A stretch of 59,896 nucleotides of DNA from JAVBNA01 sp031551875 (GTDB taxonomy: Bacteria; Bacillota; Clostridia; Oscillospirales; Acutalibacteraceae). Numbering within the stretch: position 1 is the first letter of the stretch; every line of letters begins with the position of its first letter. The notes beneath the pieces are model-generated. The model was not told the origin of the DNA and did no database searches. It saw only the letters and a list, made by a program, of their open reading frames with translations. The stretch lies in the NCBI GenBank assembly GCA_031551875.1, contig JAVBNA010000041.1:1-59896 (forward strand), written 5' to 3'. This document shows, one piece after another, positions 35,607 through 44,560 of this stretch. Made by a program: the position numbers and the translations under genes.

Positions 35607-36560
35607 TTATTTTTTAAACGGAAAGATCATTTGCTGGCTTTCTTTAGAAAACAGGTTGCTCTGGTCCACAACATACGTCCCGGTAAATACTGTATGGTCA
35701 ATGGGCAGCCCTTTTAAGTATTTTACCGTGGTTTCCAGGCTATAGTAACCCATCAAATAGGGTTGCTGGAGTATGGCCACCCTCAAAATACCGTCCTCAA
35801 TATGTTCCGCCATTTCTATCGTGCAATCAATCCCCACCAAAAGTATGTCTTCACGCCCTGCACGTTTGAGTGCACGTCCGGCGCCTGTTGCAGATTGTGC
35901 ATTGAGTCCCGCAATGGCGATTAAATCCGGCTTGTCCCGAATCAACTGCAGGGTTTGCTCCTCAGCCAGATCAAAATTGGAGTCGCAGAATTTTGTTTCT
36001 AATATATTGAATTGCGACAGCCCTTCGAAGGCCTTTTTAAATCCCGTCTCCCTGGGCAGCGCTGGATAAGCGCCCTTTACAAAGCTGACCACGCCAATCT
36101 GTCCAGTCCTATTTCCCAAGCGCTTTATCAATTCCTCGGCCAATTGTTTCCCCGCCTGTTCGTTGTCCGTCGTAACAAAAGATACCCATTTGTTGCTGTT
36201 CACCGCTGAGTCTACCATAATCACAGGAATCCCGGCATCCACAGCCTTTTCCATAGGAGCAGCCATCAAGTCGTAATCTCCCGCAGCAAAAATGATGGCG
36301 TCCGGCCTGCGGGCAATTGATTTTTCCAATACATGAATTTGGTCGCGATAATTGCTTTCCTGTGCCGGCCCATACATATTCACCTTCACACCATAAACTT
36401 CAGACGCAGCTTTTGCCCCCTCATAAACGTTCTGCCAAAATTCCGTATTGCTTCCCTTCACAATTAAGTCAATGGAATACTCCTGATTTTTTCGCCCGCA
36501 CCCCACAAGAAATAATCCTATCACAATCCAAATACAAAAAATCAACTTTATGTTTTTCAT
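35607..36560 (-). CDS. Ribose/galactose-type binding lipoprotein, pair 1
   Basis: 317 residues, lipobox ending at Cys21 (FLVGC). Periplasmic-binding-protein type I fold: DLIVKGSNTEFW at the first strand, ARRPDAIIFAAGDYD, AGIPVIMVDSAV, and DKPDLIAIAGLNAQSATGAGRAL, VGIDCTIEM. The ATG overlaps the stop of the upstream kinase gene (ATGA), with no transporter genes, so it most likely acts as the extracellular sensor for that kinase, as XylFII does for LytS in Clostridium. Close paralogue of the protein at 56909-57883. Confidence 0.85.
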   Translation of the reverse strand: MKNIKLIFCIWIVIGLFLVGCGRKNQEYSIDLIVKGSNTEFWQNVYEGAKAASEVYGVKVNMYGPAQESNYRDQIHVLEKSIARRPDAIIFAAGDYDLMAAPMEKAVDAGIPVIMVDSAVNSNKWVSFVTTDNEQAGKQLAEELIKRLGNRTGQIGVVSFVKGAYPALPRETGFKKAFEGLSQFNILETKFCDSNFDLAEEQTLQLIRDKPDLIAIAGLNAQSATGAGRALKRAGREDILLVGIDCTIEMAEHIEDGILRVAILQQPYLMGYYSLETTVKYLKGLPIDHTVFTGTYVVDQSNLFSKESQQMIFPFKK

Positions 36561-38311
36561 TCCGCTACCTCTTCCTTACGGTCGATCATTGGTATACGAA
36601 TAAAAACTGAAGTCCCCTTGTCCAAAACACTTTCATACTGCAGCCCATACTCCTTGCCATACAGAATCTGTATTCTCTGATTGACATTACGGGCGCCGAT
36701 TCCTGATTTTGAAGATGATTTGGCGTTCAAAATGTCTTGGAGCTTTGACATAGGCATCCCAAACCCGTTATCTGTCACCTCAAAACAGAGCTTGTTTTTT
36801 TCTAAATAGGTCCTTACAGCAATCTTTCCTTCATAAGGCAGATTCCCCACGCCGTGGATGACCGCATTTTCTACGATCGGCTGCAAAATGATATTGGGCG
36901 TATAGAGCGTGAGCGTCTCCGGCGAAGCTTCAATGCAGTATGTAAATTGTTCGTCAAATCTCATTTTCTGAATAATTAAGTAGTTCTCGATATGCTCCAG
37001 CTCGTCCCGTACCGTAATCATATCATTGCCCTTGGATAGCCCCATACGAAAAAAGGACGCCAGCGCTTCCACCATTCTTGCCACATCATTTTGCCCTGTG
37101 CTGTGTGCCATCCAAACGATTGAGTCCAGTGTATTGTATAAAAAATGAGGATTAATTTGTGCATGAAGCGCCTTGATTTCGGTTTTTCTCAATTGCTTTT
37201 GCTCTTTGACGAGCTGTTTCATCAAGGTCTGAATCTGTCCCATCATTTGGTTGAAGGAATACGTCAAATTTTTAATTTCTGCCGCGCCCTTGATACTGGA
37301 TACTGTGTTCAGTTCACCCTGCTCCACCTGCTTCATGGCGATCATGAGCCTTTTTAGGGGCCGCGTCAGCACAATGGACACAAAGATTGCCAGAATGAGG
37401 GCAATCACAATAACCAAGCTGATGCCTATGGTCATGAACGGAACCATTTCGCTGTCATAGGAAAACAGGCCTGCTTTGGGACGAACCGCCAGCACGCTCC
37501 AATTGGCATTTTTAAGGGTGACAACGCTTACATAATATTCTTTTTCAAAGGATCGTACCAGCGAATTCCCCTCGTCCAGCGACATGGCTTCAGAGAGGGC
37601 AAGGTCATCGTGCTGGATACCGGCATAAATCATTTGCTGCCGGGGATGGAATATGATGTCATTTTCCTTTGTGATAATAAACGTATACCCCTTGTCTTCA
37701 TAATTTCTGAGACAAAGGTCTTTAATGGTGCTGAAGTTTAAATCAACCAGTACAACACCTTGCTGTGAGACATTGTCCTGATCGACCCATGATACGCCGC
37801 GGCTCAGTGATATGACCCAGGGGTATTCCCCCTGATATAACTGCTGAACATGTGAATCGGAAATATAATATAGCGTGCTTCCTGGAATAACCGCGGTAAA
37901 CCACGACTGATTTTGCACAGACAATCTCTCTTTAAAGGTTCTGTCATCAATTTTGAGTATTGCACTTCCCTTTTGATCAAAAACTGCAATTGTCTCAATA
38001 TCTCCCCGAAGAAAGTACTGAATTGCCTCCGTTTTCTCTTTGATTACGTTGTTGTTCAACATTTCCGAGACGGTATCGGAAACCAGAATCATGCTGCCGA
38101 TATACTCATCAATGCTCTCCGCTACGCTGTTGGCTGTCTGCGCGTTGCTCTGCTGAGCCGATTCACCAATTAAAAAATCAAACCGCCGATATATGCCCGT
38201 CGTAATAATTAGTACGGCCAAAAAGGAAATCGCAACGGCAGCAAACGTAATCATGACGCTTAAATTGCTTATATTAAAATTTTTTATTTTACTTAAAATA
38301 TGCTTTTTCAT
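36557..38311 (-). CDS. YesM/LytS-type sensor histidine kinase, pair 1
   Basis: 584 residues from ATG 38311 (GAGGG upstream). Membrane helix about 18-40, dCache-like extracellular sensor 45-285 (EYPWVISLSRGVSWVD), second helix 290-315, HAMP, then phospho-acceptor His389 in INPHFLYNTLDS, N-box IVENAVIHG and DNGFGMP. No cognate regulator is adjacent; the closest YesN-type protein is at 49529-51127. Paralogue of 57864-59618, with the same gene order kinase then binding protein. Confidence 0.9.
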   Translation of the reverse strand: MKKHILSKIKNFNISNLSVMITFAAVAISFLAVLIITTGIYRRFDFLIGESAQQSNAQTANSVAESIDEYIGSMILVSDTVSEMLNNNVIKEKTEAIQYFLRGDIETIAVFDQKGSAILKIDDRTFKERLSVQNQSWFTAVIPGSTLYYISDSHVQQLYQGEYPWVISLSRGVSWVDQDNVSQQGVVLVDLNFSTIKDLCLRNYEDKGYTFIITKENDIIFHPRQQMIYAGIQHDDLALSEAMSLDEGNSLVRSFEKEYYVSVVTLKNANWSVLAVRPKAGLFSYDSEMVPFMTIGISLVIVIALILAIFVSIVLTRPLKRLMIAMKQVEQGELNTVSSIKGAAEIKNLTYSFNQMMGQIQTLMKQLVKEQKQLRKTEIKALHAQINPHFLYNTLDSIVWMAHSTGQNDVARMVEALASFFRMGLSKGNDMITVRDELEHIENYLIIQKMRFDEQFTYCIEASPETLTLYTPNIILQPIVENAVIHGVGNLPYEGKIAVRTYLEKNKLCFEVTDNGFGMPMSKLQDILNAKSSSKSGIGARNVNQRIQILYGKEYGLQYESVLDKGTSVFIRIPMIDRKEEVAE

Positions 38312-38469
38312 GCTTTCCCTCAAAGAACTATTTTTACGGGTTATCAATACATGTGTTGTAAAAACAGCTTATCATGTTTACTTTTCACAATCCATTGAAA
38401 AACTAACGCTAATGGTTAAAAATATGACTGTTATTGTCTCATTGTCGGTTAAATTGACAAATTGTGCGC

Positions 38470-38507
38470 CAAAAATAAAAAAGCCGCCGGAAAGGCAGCT
38501 TTTTTTA
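38470..38507 (-). terminator. Intrinsic terminator of the catabolic operon
   Basis: Minus strand: AGCTGCC, loop TTTCC, GGCGGCT, then TTTTTTATTTTT. It follows the FucU gene, the last of six genes. Confidence 0.8.
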
Positions 38508-38520
38508 CAGGGCATCGCCA

Positions 38521-38952
38521 TCAAACGATTACAACACCCTTTTTCAAAATGAGATTGGCATATAAGGCCTGTTCACTTGTTACCACAACCGCATACGACT
38601 TTGCCGCCCGCTCATAGAATTCCGGTTTTTGCAGCATTTTTTCTCTGAGTCCGCCGTGCTCATGTTTGGCGCCAATGGCTCTATATTCCCTCCAGATTTC
38701 AGGGATATAGTGGTCGTCGGCTAAAACCGCCATAAAAGCAGTCGGATTCTCCACGTAGGAGTCCAGATGCATAAACTGTAAAATTGCATCCAGAAGTTTT
38801 GAAATTCCCTGTCCGTCACAGCGCACGATGCGGGAGGGGTATGCAAAGGCAGGGAAATTTCCGTCCGCCAACACAATTTCGTCTCCGTGCCCCATCTCCA
38901 TAAGGGTTTTAAAAAGATCGGGTGATAAAACGCTCGGGATTCCCTTTAGCAT
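38521..38952 (-). CDS. fucU: FucU/RbsD-type sugar mutarotase
   Basis: 143 residues, full length. Interconverts sugar anomers. His22 and Asp30 in MGHGDEIVLADGNFPA, and the C-terminal KSYAVVVTSEQALYANLILKKGV, are typical of FucU (L-fucose mutarotase) rather than RbsD. Last gene of the operon. Neither fucose isomerase nor fuculose-phosphate aldolase is present, so its substrate may be a fuco/galacto-configured sugar other than L-fucose. Twelve bases after the aldo/keto reductase gene. Confidence 0.88.
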   Translation of the reverse strand: MLKGIPSVLSPDLFKTLMEMGHGDEIVLADGNFPAFAYPSRIVRCDGQGISKLLDAILQFMHLDSYVENPTAFMAVLADDHYIPEIWREYRAIGAKHEHGGLREKMLQKPEFYERAAKSYAVVVTSEQALYANLILKKGVVIV

Positions 38953-38964
38953 ATTGTTGTCCTC

Positions 38965-39978
38965 CTATTTTGTGATTGTGCCGTCCAAATCCCAGAGATC
39001 CTCCCAGCCCTTGGCGCTCTCCCAAAGAAACACCTGGCCTTTGATCAGACGGCAATTCCGGTTCACACCCCGTAACGTTGTCATTTCCTCCGCGGTAAGC
39101 GGATCTTCGACGGTACACCGCAAATTGCTTTCATATTCCTTTTCATAGATGGAAAACGGAATGGGAATCTGACCCCTTTGCACCGCCCATTTCAGGCAGA
39201 TAACCGCCGGGTGGACACCATGCTTTTGCGCGATCTCCACTAACTCAGGCACTTCAATGTCGGCAATATCGGTGTCGGTCTTGTCGCGGTCGGGACGGGT
39301 GGGAGAGCCAATCGGGCAAAAACCGACAGGCTGTATGCCCTTTCCGACACAATACTCATACAGCTCCGGCTGCTGGAAGCAGGGGTGCAGCTCCATTTCA
39401 ATCAGAGAGGGCTTGATCCGGCACAAGGGCAGAACCGCTTCCAGCTTTGGAATTGTCATACTGGACATACCGATGTTCTTAACCAGTCCCATATCAACAA
39501 GCTTCTCCATCTGCCGCCAGGTTTCCATGAACTCCTCCGCAGAAAAGGGTCTGGAATCAGGATTTCTGGCATCGCCGTCGCAGCCCGGCGCATGATAGTT
39601 GGGGAAAGGCCAGTGTACAAAGTAGGCGTCAATATAGTCAAGCTGCAAATCCCTCAGAGATTTTGCGCAGGACAGCAAAACATCGCCTTTGCCGTGCATA
39701 TCATTCCAGACCTTCGAGGTAATAAAAAGCTCCTCCCGTTTGACAAGGCCTTTCTGAAAAGCCTGAGCAAACACTTTTCCGATCAGATCTTCGTTGCCAT
39801 AGACCGAGGCGCAGTCAAACAGCCGATAGCCGACCTTGATCGCGCCGGCAACCGCATCGGCAACCTGCTCCGGTGTAAAACGATCCGACCCAAAGGTTCC
39901 CATGCCAATACAGGGAATCTCCTGTCCGTTTGAAAGGGTCCGTTTGATGACCACATTCGGATCAATATATTGAGACAT
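38965..39978 (-). CDS. Aldo/keto reductase (aldose reductase-like)
   Basis: 337 residues, (alpha/beta)8 NADPH-type reductase. Catalytic tetrad Asp55, Tyr60 (DCASVYGNE), Lys89 (ITSKVWN), His122 (FVHWPFP). Substrate pocket loop 130-150 is Asp/Gly rich (DGDARNPDSRPF). No signal peptide. In this operon it is suited to reduce an aldose to an alditol, which the dehydrogenase at 40920 could re-oxidise at another carbon. Confidence 0.85.
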   Translation of the reverse strand: MSQYIDPNVVIKRTLSNGQEIPCIGMGTFGSDRFTPEQVADAVAGAIKVGYRLFDCASVYGNEDLIGKVFAQAFQKGLVKREELFITSKVWNDMHGKGDVLLSCAKSLRDLQLDYIDAYFVHWPFPNYHAPGCDGDARNPDSRPFSAEEFMETWRQMEKLVDMGLVKNIGMSSMTIPKLEAVLPLCRIKPSLIEMELHPCFQQPELYEYCVGKGIQPVGFCPIGSPTRPDRDKTDTDIADIEVPELVEIAQKHGVHPAVICLKWAVQRGQIPIPFSIYEKEYESNLRCTVEDPLTAEEMTTLRGVNRNCRLIKGQVFLWESAKGWEDLWDLDGTITK

Positions 39979-39993
39979 ATTCAGTTTCCTCCA

Positions 39994-40923
39994 TCAGTTT
40001 ATTTTTTCGACTTGAACCTGTGTAAGCAGCCTTTGATAATCCTCCATGCGAAAACTGCCTGTTTCCTGTGTCAGGGCATTGGCGGTCGAAACCGCGACAG
40101 CCTGTCCAATAGACTGTTCCATACTCTGGTTTCTCGAAAAGGCGACGGCAAACCCGGCCACCATGCTGTCGCCGCAGCCTACGGTGTTTACAACCGGTAT
40201 ATCGGGCGTACTGCCGCGATAAATTCCCTCACGGCAGACAACCAGAACGCCGTCCTTTCCCAGGGAGAGTGCCACATATGGAATGCCGCGTGCCTGCAGC
40301 TCACGGGCGGCGAGCAGCTGATCCTCTAAGTCAACAGGCTTTCCCGTAATCTGCTTGATTTCATCGGTGTTGGGTTTGATAAAGTCAGGGCAGGCCGGAA
40401 GCGCACGTTTCAGCGCGTCTCCGCTGGTGTCGAGAAAAACCATTTTTCCTTCCCTTCTTGCCGCTTGAATCAGAATAGAATAAGCGTCGTCCGGTACGCC
40501 GGCGGGTAAGCTTCCCGAAAGCACAACACAGCTGCATGACGGGAGTGCCTCTTGAAATTTCTTCTGAAAATTCTCCCACTCAATTTTGGTAACCGGATTT
40601 CCGGGTTCCAGCAGTTCGGTGCTTTTTTCAGTTTCCTCGTCCCAGAGGTTGATGCAGGTTCGGGTTTCTGCGTTGATGCGGGTGAAGGCAGGCGTGATAT
40701 TGTGCTGTGTGATCAGCGATTCAAACAACTGTCCGTTGCAGCCCCCGACCAATCCCATCGCCAATACCGATTCTCCGAGCAGTGCCGCCACACGGGATAC
40801 ATTAAGCCCTTTGCCTCCTGCGGTTGCCGCGACGTTTTTGACCCGCATGACCGTGTGAGGCTGTAGCTTTTCAACGACATACCGTTTGTCAACCGCCGCA
40901 TTCAGTGTCACTGTTACGATCAT
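39994..40923 (-). CDS. PfkB-family hexose phosphate kinase (FruK/LacC-like)
   Basis: 309 residues from ATG 40923, which overlaps the dehydrogenase stop (ATGA) and has GGAGG at the right distance; the ATG at 40929 is too close to it. N-terminal VTLNAAVDKRY and GGKGLNVSR, signature NTVGCGDSMVAGF with catalytic Asp252. Members phosphorylate fructose-1-P or tagatose-6-P to the 1,6-bisphosphates. Next to an FGGY kinase it most likely adds the second phosphate to a ketose-1-phosphate. Confidence 0.85.
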   Translation of the reverse strand: MIVTVTLNAAVDKRYVVEKLQPHTVMRVKNVAATAGGKGLNVSRVAALLGESVLAMGLVGGCNGQLFESLITQHNITPAFTRINAETRTCINLWDEETEKSTELLEPGNPVTKIEWENFQKKFQEALPSCSCVVLSGSLPAGVPDDAYSILIQAARREGKMVFLDTSGDALKRALPACPDFIKPNTDEIKQITGKPVDLEDQLLAARELQARGIPYVALSLGKDGVLVVCREGIYRGSTPDIPVVNTVGCGDSMVAGFAVAFSRNQSMEQSIGQAVAVSTANALTQETGSFRMEDYQRLLTQVQVEKIN

Positions 40924-41981
40924 GAGCATTCCTCCAGATCATTGACCAGCATGATTTTCCCGTGAACCTGCGACGGGTTTTGGAATAAGGCGAAGGCCTC
41001 GGCAGCGTCCTGCAGGGAAAAGGTTTTATACACCAGGGCGTTGTCAAATTTGAGTTGACCGGTGGCAAAATAATGGGCAGTCAGTTCCCACTCTTTGCCC
41101 GGGAAAGGGGCGGAGTAGCTCATCCAGCTGCCGGTCAGCTTAAATTCCTTGCGGTTCATATGCTCCCACTCTTTGGGGGTAAAGGAGAGGTTGGTGTGGG
41201 GCGTCCCGATAAAGCAGACATGCGCCTTATTTCCCGCCAGTGCAAACGCAGTGTGCATCGCATCAGGATGTCCCGCCGCCTCAAACACAAAGGCAAACCC
41301 CTTGCCCTGTGTGAATTCCGTGACGTCTTCCATGTAGCCGCCCTTCGCGGTGTTGATTGTCTCATCCGCGCCCAGCCGCTTCGCAAGGGCAAGACGGCTG
41401 TCGTCAATGTCGAAAGCGACCACTCTTTTTCCGCCCATAATCCTTGCCCATTGTACGGCAAAAACGCCAATGGTACCGCAGCCCAGTACGGCGACGGTCT
41501 CTCCCCCCCGGTACTCGTTGCAATAAAGTCCGTGCAGCGCTACAGTGGAGGGTTCAAACATGGCGGCCTGTATGTAGGGGATACAGGGATCATAGCGAAC
41601 CGCGTTTTGGGCGGGCAGCACAACATATTCCGAAAAGCCGCCCTGTACACGGCTCCCAATAAAGCTATAGTTTTTGCACAGCGAAAAGTTTCCGCGCTGG
41701 CAGTCATCACAGTGCATGCAGGGAATGAGGGGAACACCTGATACGGTATCTCCCACCTGAAGGTGCGTGACCTCTTGCCCGACCTCCACAACGTCCCCTG
41801 AAAATTCGTGTCCCAGAACAATGGGATAATATCGAGCTTCATTGCCCAAAACCCGCGGGACATCGCTGCCGCAAATGCCGGCGGCGCGCACCCTGACCTT
41901 TACGGTTCCCGGCAGCGTAACCGGTGTGTCATACTCGGTGAAACGGAGGTCGTTTTTTCCATATAAGACCGCTGCCTTCAC
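40920..41981 (-). CDS. Zinc-dependent polyol dehydrogenase, GatD-like
   Basis: 353 residues, medium-chain dehydrogenase. Catalytic Zn ligands Cys37, His58, Glu59; structural Zn Cys88, Cys91, Cys94, Cys102; Rossmann motif GCGTIGVFAVQ. It matches galactitol-1-phosphate 5-dehydrogenase in places that general sorbitol dehydrogenases do not, such as CGSDVPR, YYPIVLGHEFSG and GSWMSYSAPFPGKEWE. Whether the substrate is galactitol, its phosphate or another polyol is open. Overlaps its neighbours on both sides by four bases. Confidence 0.88.
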   Translation of the reverse strand: MKAAVLYGKNDLRFTEYDTPVTLPGTVKVRVRAAGICGSDVPRVLGNEARYYPIVLGHEFSGDVVEVGQEVTHLQVGDTVSGVPLIPCMHCDDCQRGNFSLCKNYSFIGSRVQGGFSEYVVLPAQNAVRYDPCIPYIQAAMFEPSTVALHGLYCNEYRGGETVAVLGCGTIGVFAVQWARIMGGKRVVAFDIDDSRLALAKRLGADETINTAKGGYMEDVTEFTQGKGFAFVFEAAGHPDAMHTAFALAGNKAHVCFIGTPHTNLSFTPKEWEHMNRKEFKLTGSWMSYSAPFPGKEWELTAHYFATGQLKFDNALVYKTFSLQDAAEAFALFQNPSQVHGKIMLVNDLEECS

Positions 41982-43501
41982 GCATATTCCCCCTTCTGAT
42001 TCATGATTGGTTTGAGCGCCTGATATAAGGCCAAATAGGTGTCAAACGCCTTTTGATACGTTTTTGTCTGTGCCGGGTCGGGACGATGCTCCCGTCTTAT
42101 TTTCACTGTTTTCCGCACTGCCTCCTGAAAGTCAGCGTAAACACCGGTGCCGACACCTGCCAGCAGGGCCGCGCCCAAGGCGGTTGCCGTATCGGAGGAG
42201 GGCACCACAATGCGCTTGCCGGTCACATTCGCCTTGATTTGCGTCCAGAGCCGGCTGTTTGCGGCGCCGCCCATGGCATGCAGGCAGTCTACATCCGCAC
42301 CGATTTCTCTGGCTACCTCCAGGTTGTGGCGCAGGGCAAGGGCGACCCCCTCCAGTGTGGCGCGGACAAAGTGCGCCCGCGTTTTGGAAAAGCCGACGCC
42401 AAAATAGACGCCCTGCGCACAGGGATCCCAGATGGGCGAGCGTTCACCGGCCATATAGGGTAAAAAGACCATCCCGTCGCTGCCAGGCGATATCTTTTCA
42501 GCCTCACGGTCAAGCTCCTGAAAAGCGTTCGTTTTGTTTTGCCGCGCCCGCAGGCGTTCCTGTGCGCCGAATTCCTGTTCAAACCATTGAAACGCGCCCG
42601 CGCCGCCCACTGTCCCGCCCTGTAAAAGCCAAAGACCCGGGACAACATGGTTGCTGAGGATCAGACGTTGATCAGCGCGGTACTGGTCGAGACAAATGCT
42701 CATTCCTCCCGCCTGCCCCCCCTGCTCCTGAGCCTGCCCGGGCACAACGACGCCGGCGCCCAGCGTTCCGCAGGCCGCGTCCAGCCCTCCCGCGACAACC
42801 GGTGTTCCGGCCAGGAGACCCGTCTCCCGCCCGGCCTGTTCGGTCACTGTTCCGATGACCTGATGACAGGGAAAAAGGTCGGGCAGCAGCGAAGGGTCTG
42901 CCCCCAGTTCAGAGGCAATCCCCTCATTCCACTGTCCTTCCCGCATATCATAACAGCACAGCCCGTATCCCTGGCTCCGGTCCTGAGAAAGGACGCCGGT
43001 CAGACGATAGGCCACAAATCCGTTAGACTGCAGGATTTTATAACAATTTTTATACACGCTCGGGCGATGCTGTTTGTACCATAAAATTTTTGGCAGTGTA
43101 TACGAGGGTTGCAGGGGATTCCCGCTCAAATCAAACAAGGCTTCTTGATCGACCCGTTCTGACAGATCTTTGCAAATGTCTGCTGCGCGGGTATCCATCC
43201 AGATCGGCGTATTGTGCAGCACCTGCCCGTCTTTATCTATAGGTATTGCCGACCAGCTTTGTCCGTCTATGCCAATTCCCTGAATGTCTGACGCGCAAAC
43301 AGTGCCTTTTGTAAGCAGTTGCTTTACCCCCTGGCAGACTGCGTTCCACCATTCGTTTGGATCCTGCTCCGCCCAGCCCGGCCGGGGGTAATAAACGGGG
43401 TACTCCGCGCAGGTTTGTGACACAACGGTTCCGTCCTCCGAAAAAGCGACCACCTTACAGGCCGAAGTGCCGATGTCAATGCCCAGCAATACAGCTCCCA
43501 T
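41978..43501 (-). CDS. FGGY-family sugar kinase (xylulokinase-like)
   Basis: 507 residues from ATG 43501 (GAGGGGTGAT upstream). Two actin-like domains: phosphate loop GIDIGTSACK, IGIDGQSW, catalytic Asp241 in GGLDAACGTLGAG, and C-terminal ADP site GGAANSRLW ... ATALGAALLAG. Closest to the XylB branch, whose members phosphorylate ketoses (D-xylulose, D-tagatose, L-ribulose types). In context it would act on the ketose from the dehydrogenase. Overlaps the dehydrogenase start by four bases. Confidence 0.88.
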   Translation of the reverse strand: MGAVLLGIDIGTSACKVVAFSEDGTVVSQTCAEYPVYYPRPGWAEQDPNEWWNAVCQGVKQLLTKGTVCASDIQGIGIDGQSWSAIPIDKDGQVLHNTPIWMDTRAADICKDLSERVDQEALFDLSGNPLQPSYTLPKILWYKQHRPSVYKNCYKILQSNGFVAYRLTGVLSQDRSQGYGLCCYDMREGQWNEGIASELGADPSLLPDLFPCHQVIGTVTEQAGRETGLLAGTPVVAGGLDAACGTLGAGVVVPGQAQEQGGQAGGMSICLDQYRADQRLILSNHVVPGLWLLQGGTVGGAGAFQWFEQEFGAQERLRARQNKTNAFQELDREAEKISPGSDGMVFLPYMAGERSPIWDPCAQGVYFGVGFSKTRAHFVRATLEGVALALRHNLEVAREIGADVDCLHAMGGAANSRLWTQIKANVTGKRIVVPSSDTATALGAALLAGVGTGVYADFQEAVRKTVKIRREHRPDPAQTKTYQKAFDTYLALYQALKPIMNQKGEYA

Positions 43502-43512
43502 ATGATCACCCC

Positions 43513-44361
43513 TCAGCATCGTCCGGCACAGCCACAGACAATCATACGGTTTTTGACCACCTCTTTGACTTTTTCACGAGCCAGCTTTCCATAGGCCTTG
43601 GGGTCAAATGTATCGGGGTTTTCACGAAGCGCCTCTTTCACGCCGTCACTATAGGCGATACGCAGCTCGGTGGCAAAATTCACTTTACAGATGCCACGGC
43701 GAATGCAGTCCTGAATCGCCGTGTCTGAGAGCCCGGACGCACCATGCAGAACCAGCGGCACCGAAACAATGCCGCGCAATTCGCTGATCAGCGTGACATT
43801 GAGTGTCGGCGTATGGGCATACACACCGTGGGCTGTGCCTACGCCGACCGCCATACTGGACAGACCGGTCTGCTTTTCAAACTGTACGGCCTCGGCCGGA
43901 ATGGTATATCCGGCATTTTCGCATTCTGTATCATCCTCTTTGCCGCCCACCTGCCCGAGCTCTCCCTCCACCGGAATTCCCGCAGGAGCACACATGTCCA
44001 CCACTTTTTTGGTGAGGTCAATGTTTTCCACCAGCGGCAGCTTTGACCCGTCAATCATAATGCTTGTGTATCCGGCGCGAAGGGCCTTTGCCGCCAATGA
44101 AAAGCTGTTTCCGTGGTCAAGGTGCATCACGACGGGGATATCGGACATGTTTGCCAGCGCGGAAACATTGGCACAGTATAGCTCTAAGCTGGCATAACGC
44201 ACGGTAGACGACGTGGTTTGCAGAATGACCGGCGCGCGCAGTTCCTGTGCCGCCTCAATGACCGCCTGTGCCATCTCCATGTTTTCGACGTTAAAAGCGC
44301 CGATGGCATAGCGCCCCTGTTGGGCATCCAGCAGCATGCGTTTTGATGTTACCAAAGGCAT
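43513..44361 (-). CDS. Class II fructose/tagatose-bisphosphate aldolase
   Basis: 282 residues from ATG 44361, the start that leaves proper spacing to AAAGAGG. Zinc aldolase: catalytic Asp82 and Zn His83 in HLDHGN, Glu134, His178 (VGTAHGVY), His206 (VLHGASG), phosphate-binding INFATELR-like KVNFATELR. Splits a ketohexose-1,6-bisphosphate into DHAP and glyceraldehyde-3-P; FBP or tagatose type (GatY/KbaY). First gene of the operon. Its presence next to PfkB kinase implies a substrate with a free C6 hydroxyl. Confidence 0.9.
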   Translation of the reverse strand: MPLVTSKRMLLDAQQGRYAIGAFNVENMEMAQAVIEAAQELRAPVILQTTSSTVRYASLELYCANVSALANMSDIPVVMHLDHGNSFSLAAKALRAGYTSIMIDGSKLPLVENIDLTKKVVDMCAPAGIPVEGELGQVGGKEDDTECENAGYTIPAEAVQFEKQTGLSSMAVGVGTAHGVYAHTPTLNVTLISELRGIVSVPLVLHGASGLSDTAIQDCIRRGICKVNFATELRIAYSDGVKEALRENPDTFDPKAYGKLAREKVKEVVKNRMIVCGCAGRC

Positions 44362-44383
44362 AAGCATCCTCTTTCCCAATTAA

Positions 44384-44399
44384 TGTGAAACGTTTCGGA
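44384..44399 (-). promoter_or_regulatory. LacI-type operator in the operon leader
   Basis: GTGAAACGTTTCGGA with the perfect inner palindrome GAAACGTTTC (44387-44396), inside the leader of the catabolic operon, about 50 bases from the stronger operator at 44441-44464. Confidence 0.6.
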
Positions 44400-44440
44400 T
44401 TTTGGATGCAATCAGTGACTCACTATTTTATTATTGTGCG

Positions 44441-44464
44441 GTAAAGCGAAACATTTCGCTTTAC
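44441..44464. promoter_or_regulatory. Main LacI-type operator (11-bp arms)
   Basis: GTAAAGCGAAA-CA-TTTCGCTTTAC is a perfect inverted repeat with 11-base arms. It abuts the minus-strand -10 box (44471-44476) and overlaps the plus-strand -35 box (44460-44465), so one bound repressor would block both the catabolic operon and its own gene. Confidence 0.85.
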
Positions 44465-44488
44465 AAGTACAATATAGCATGGTATACT
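44460..44488 (+). promoter_or_regulatory. Promoter of the lacI-type gene
   Basis: TTTACA (44460-44465), 17 bases, TATACT (44483-44488), overlapping the operator. Confidence 0.65.
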
Positions 44489-44499
44489 ATCACTGTCAA
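44471..44499 (-). promoter_or_regulatory. Promoter of the six-gene catabolic operon
   Basis: Minus strand TTGACA (44499-44494), 17 bases, TATATT (44476-44471), then the palindromic operator. A strong -35, so activation may be unnecessary here, unlike the promoters at 45686, 55605 and 55796. Confidence 0.8.
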
Positions 44500-44560
44500 T
44501 CCTATTTCTACAAAAAAACACTTTACTACTTTTTGAACCTTATTGTGTTGGAGGCTTTCG

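Noticed and set aside
35281..35745. 154-codon plus-strand frame spanning hairpins
   Set aside because: It runs through two terminator hairpins and into the minus-strand lipoprotein gene, starts inside a hairpin and has no ribosome site.
38521..44361. Reading the operon as a standard L-fucose pathway
   Set aside because: FucU is present, but fucose isomerase and fuculose-1-P aldolase are absent, and PfkB kinase plus bisphosphate aldolase cannot act on a 6-deoxy ketose-1-phosphate.
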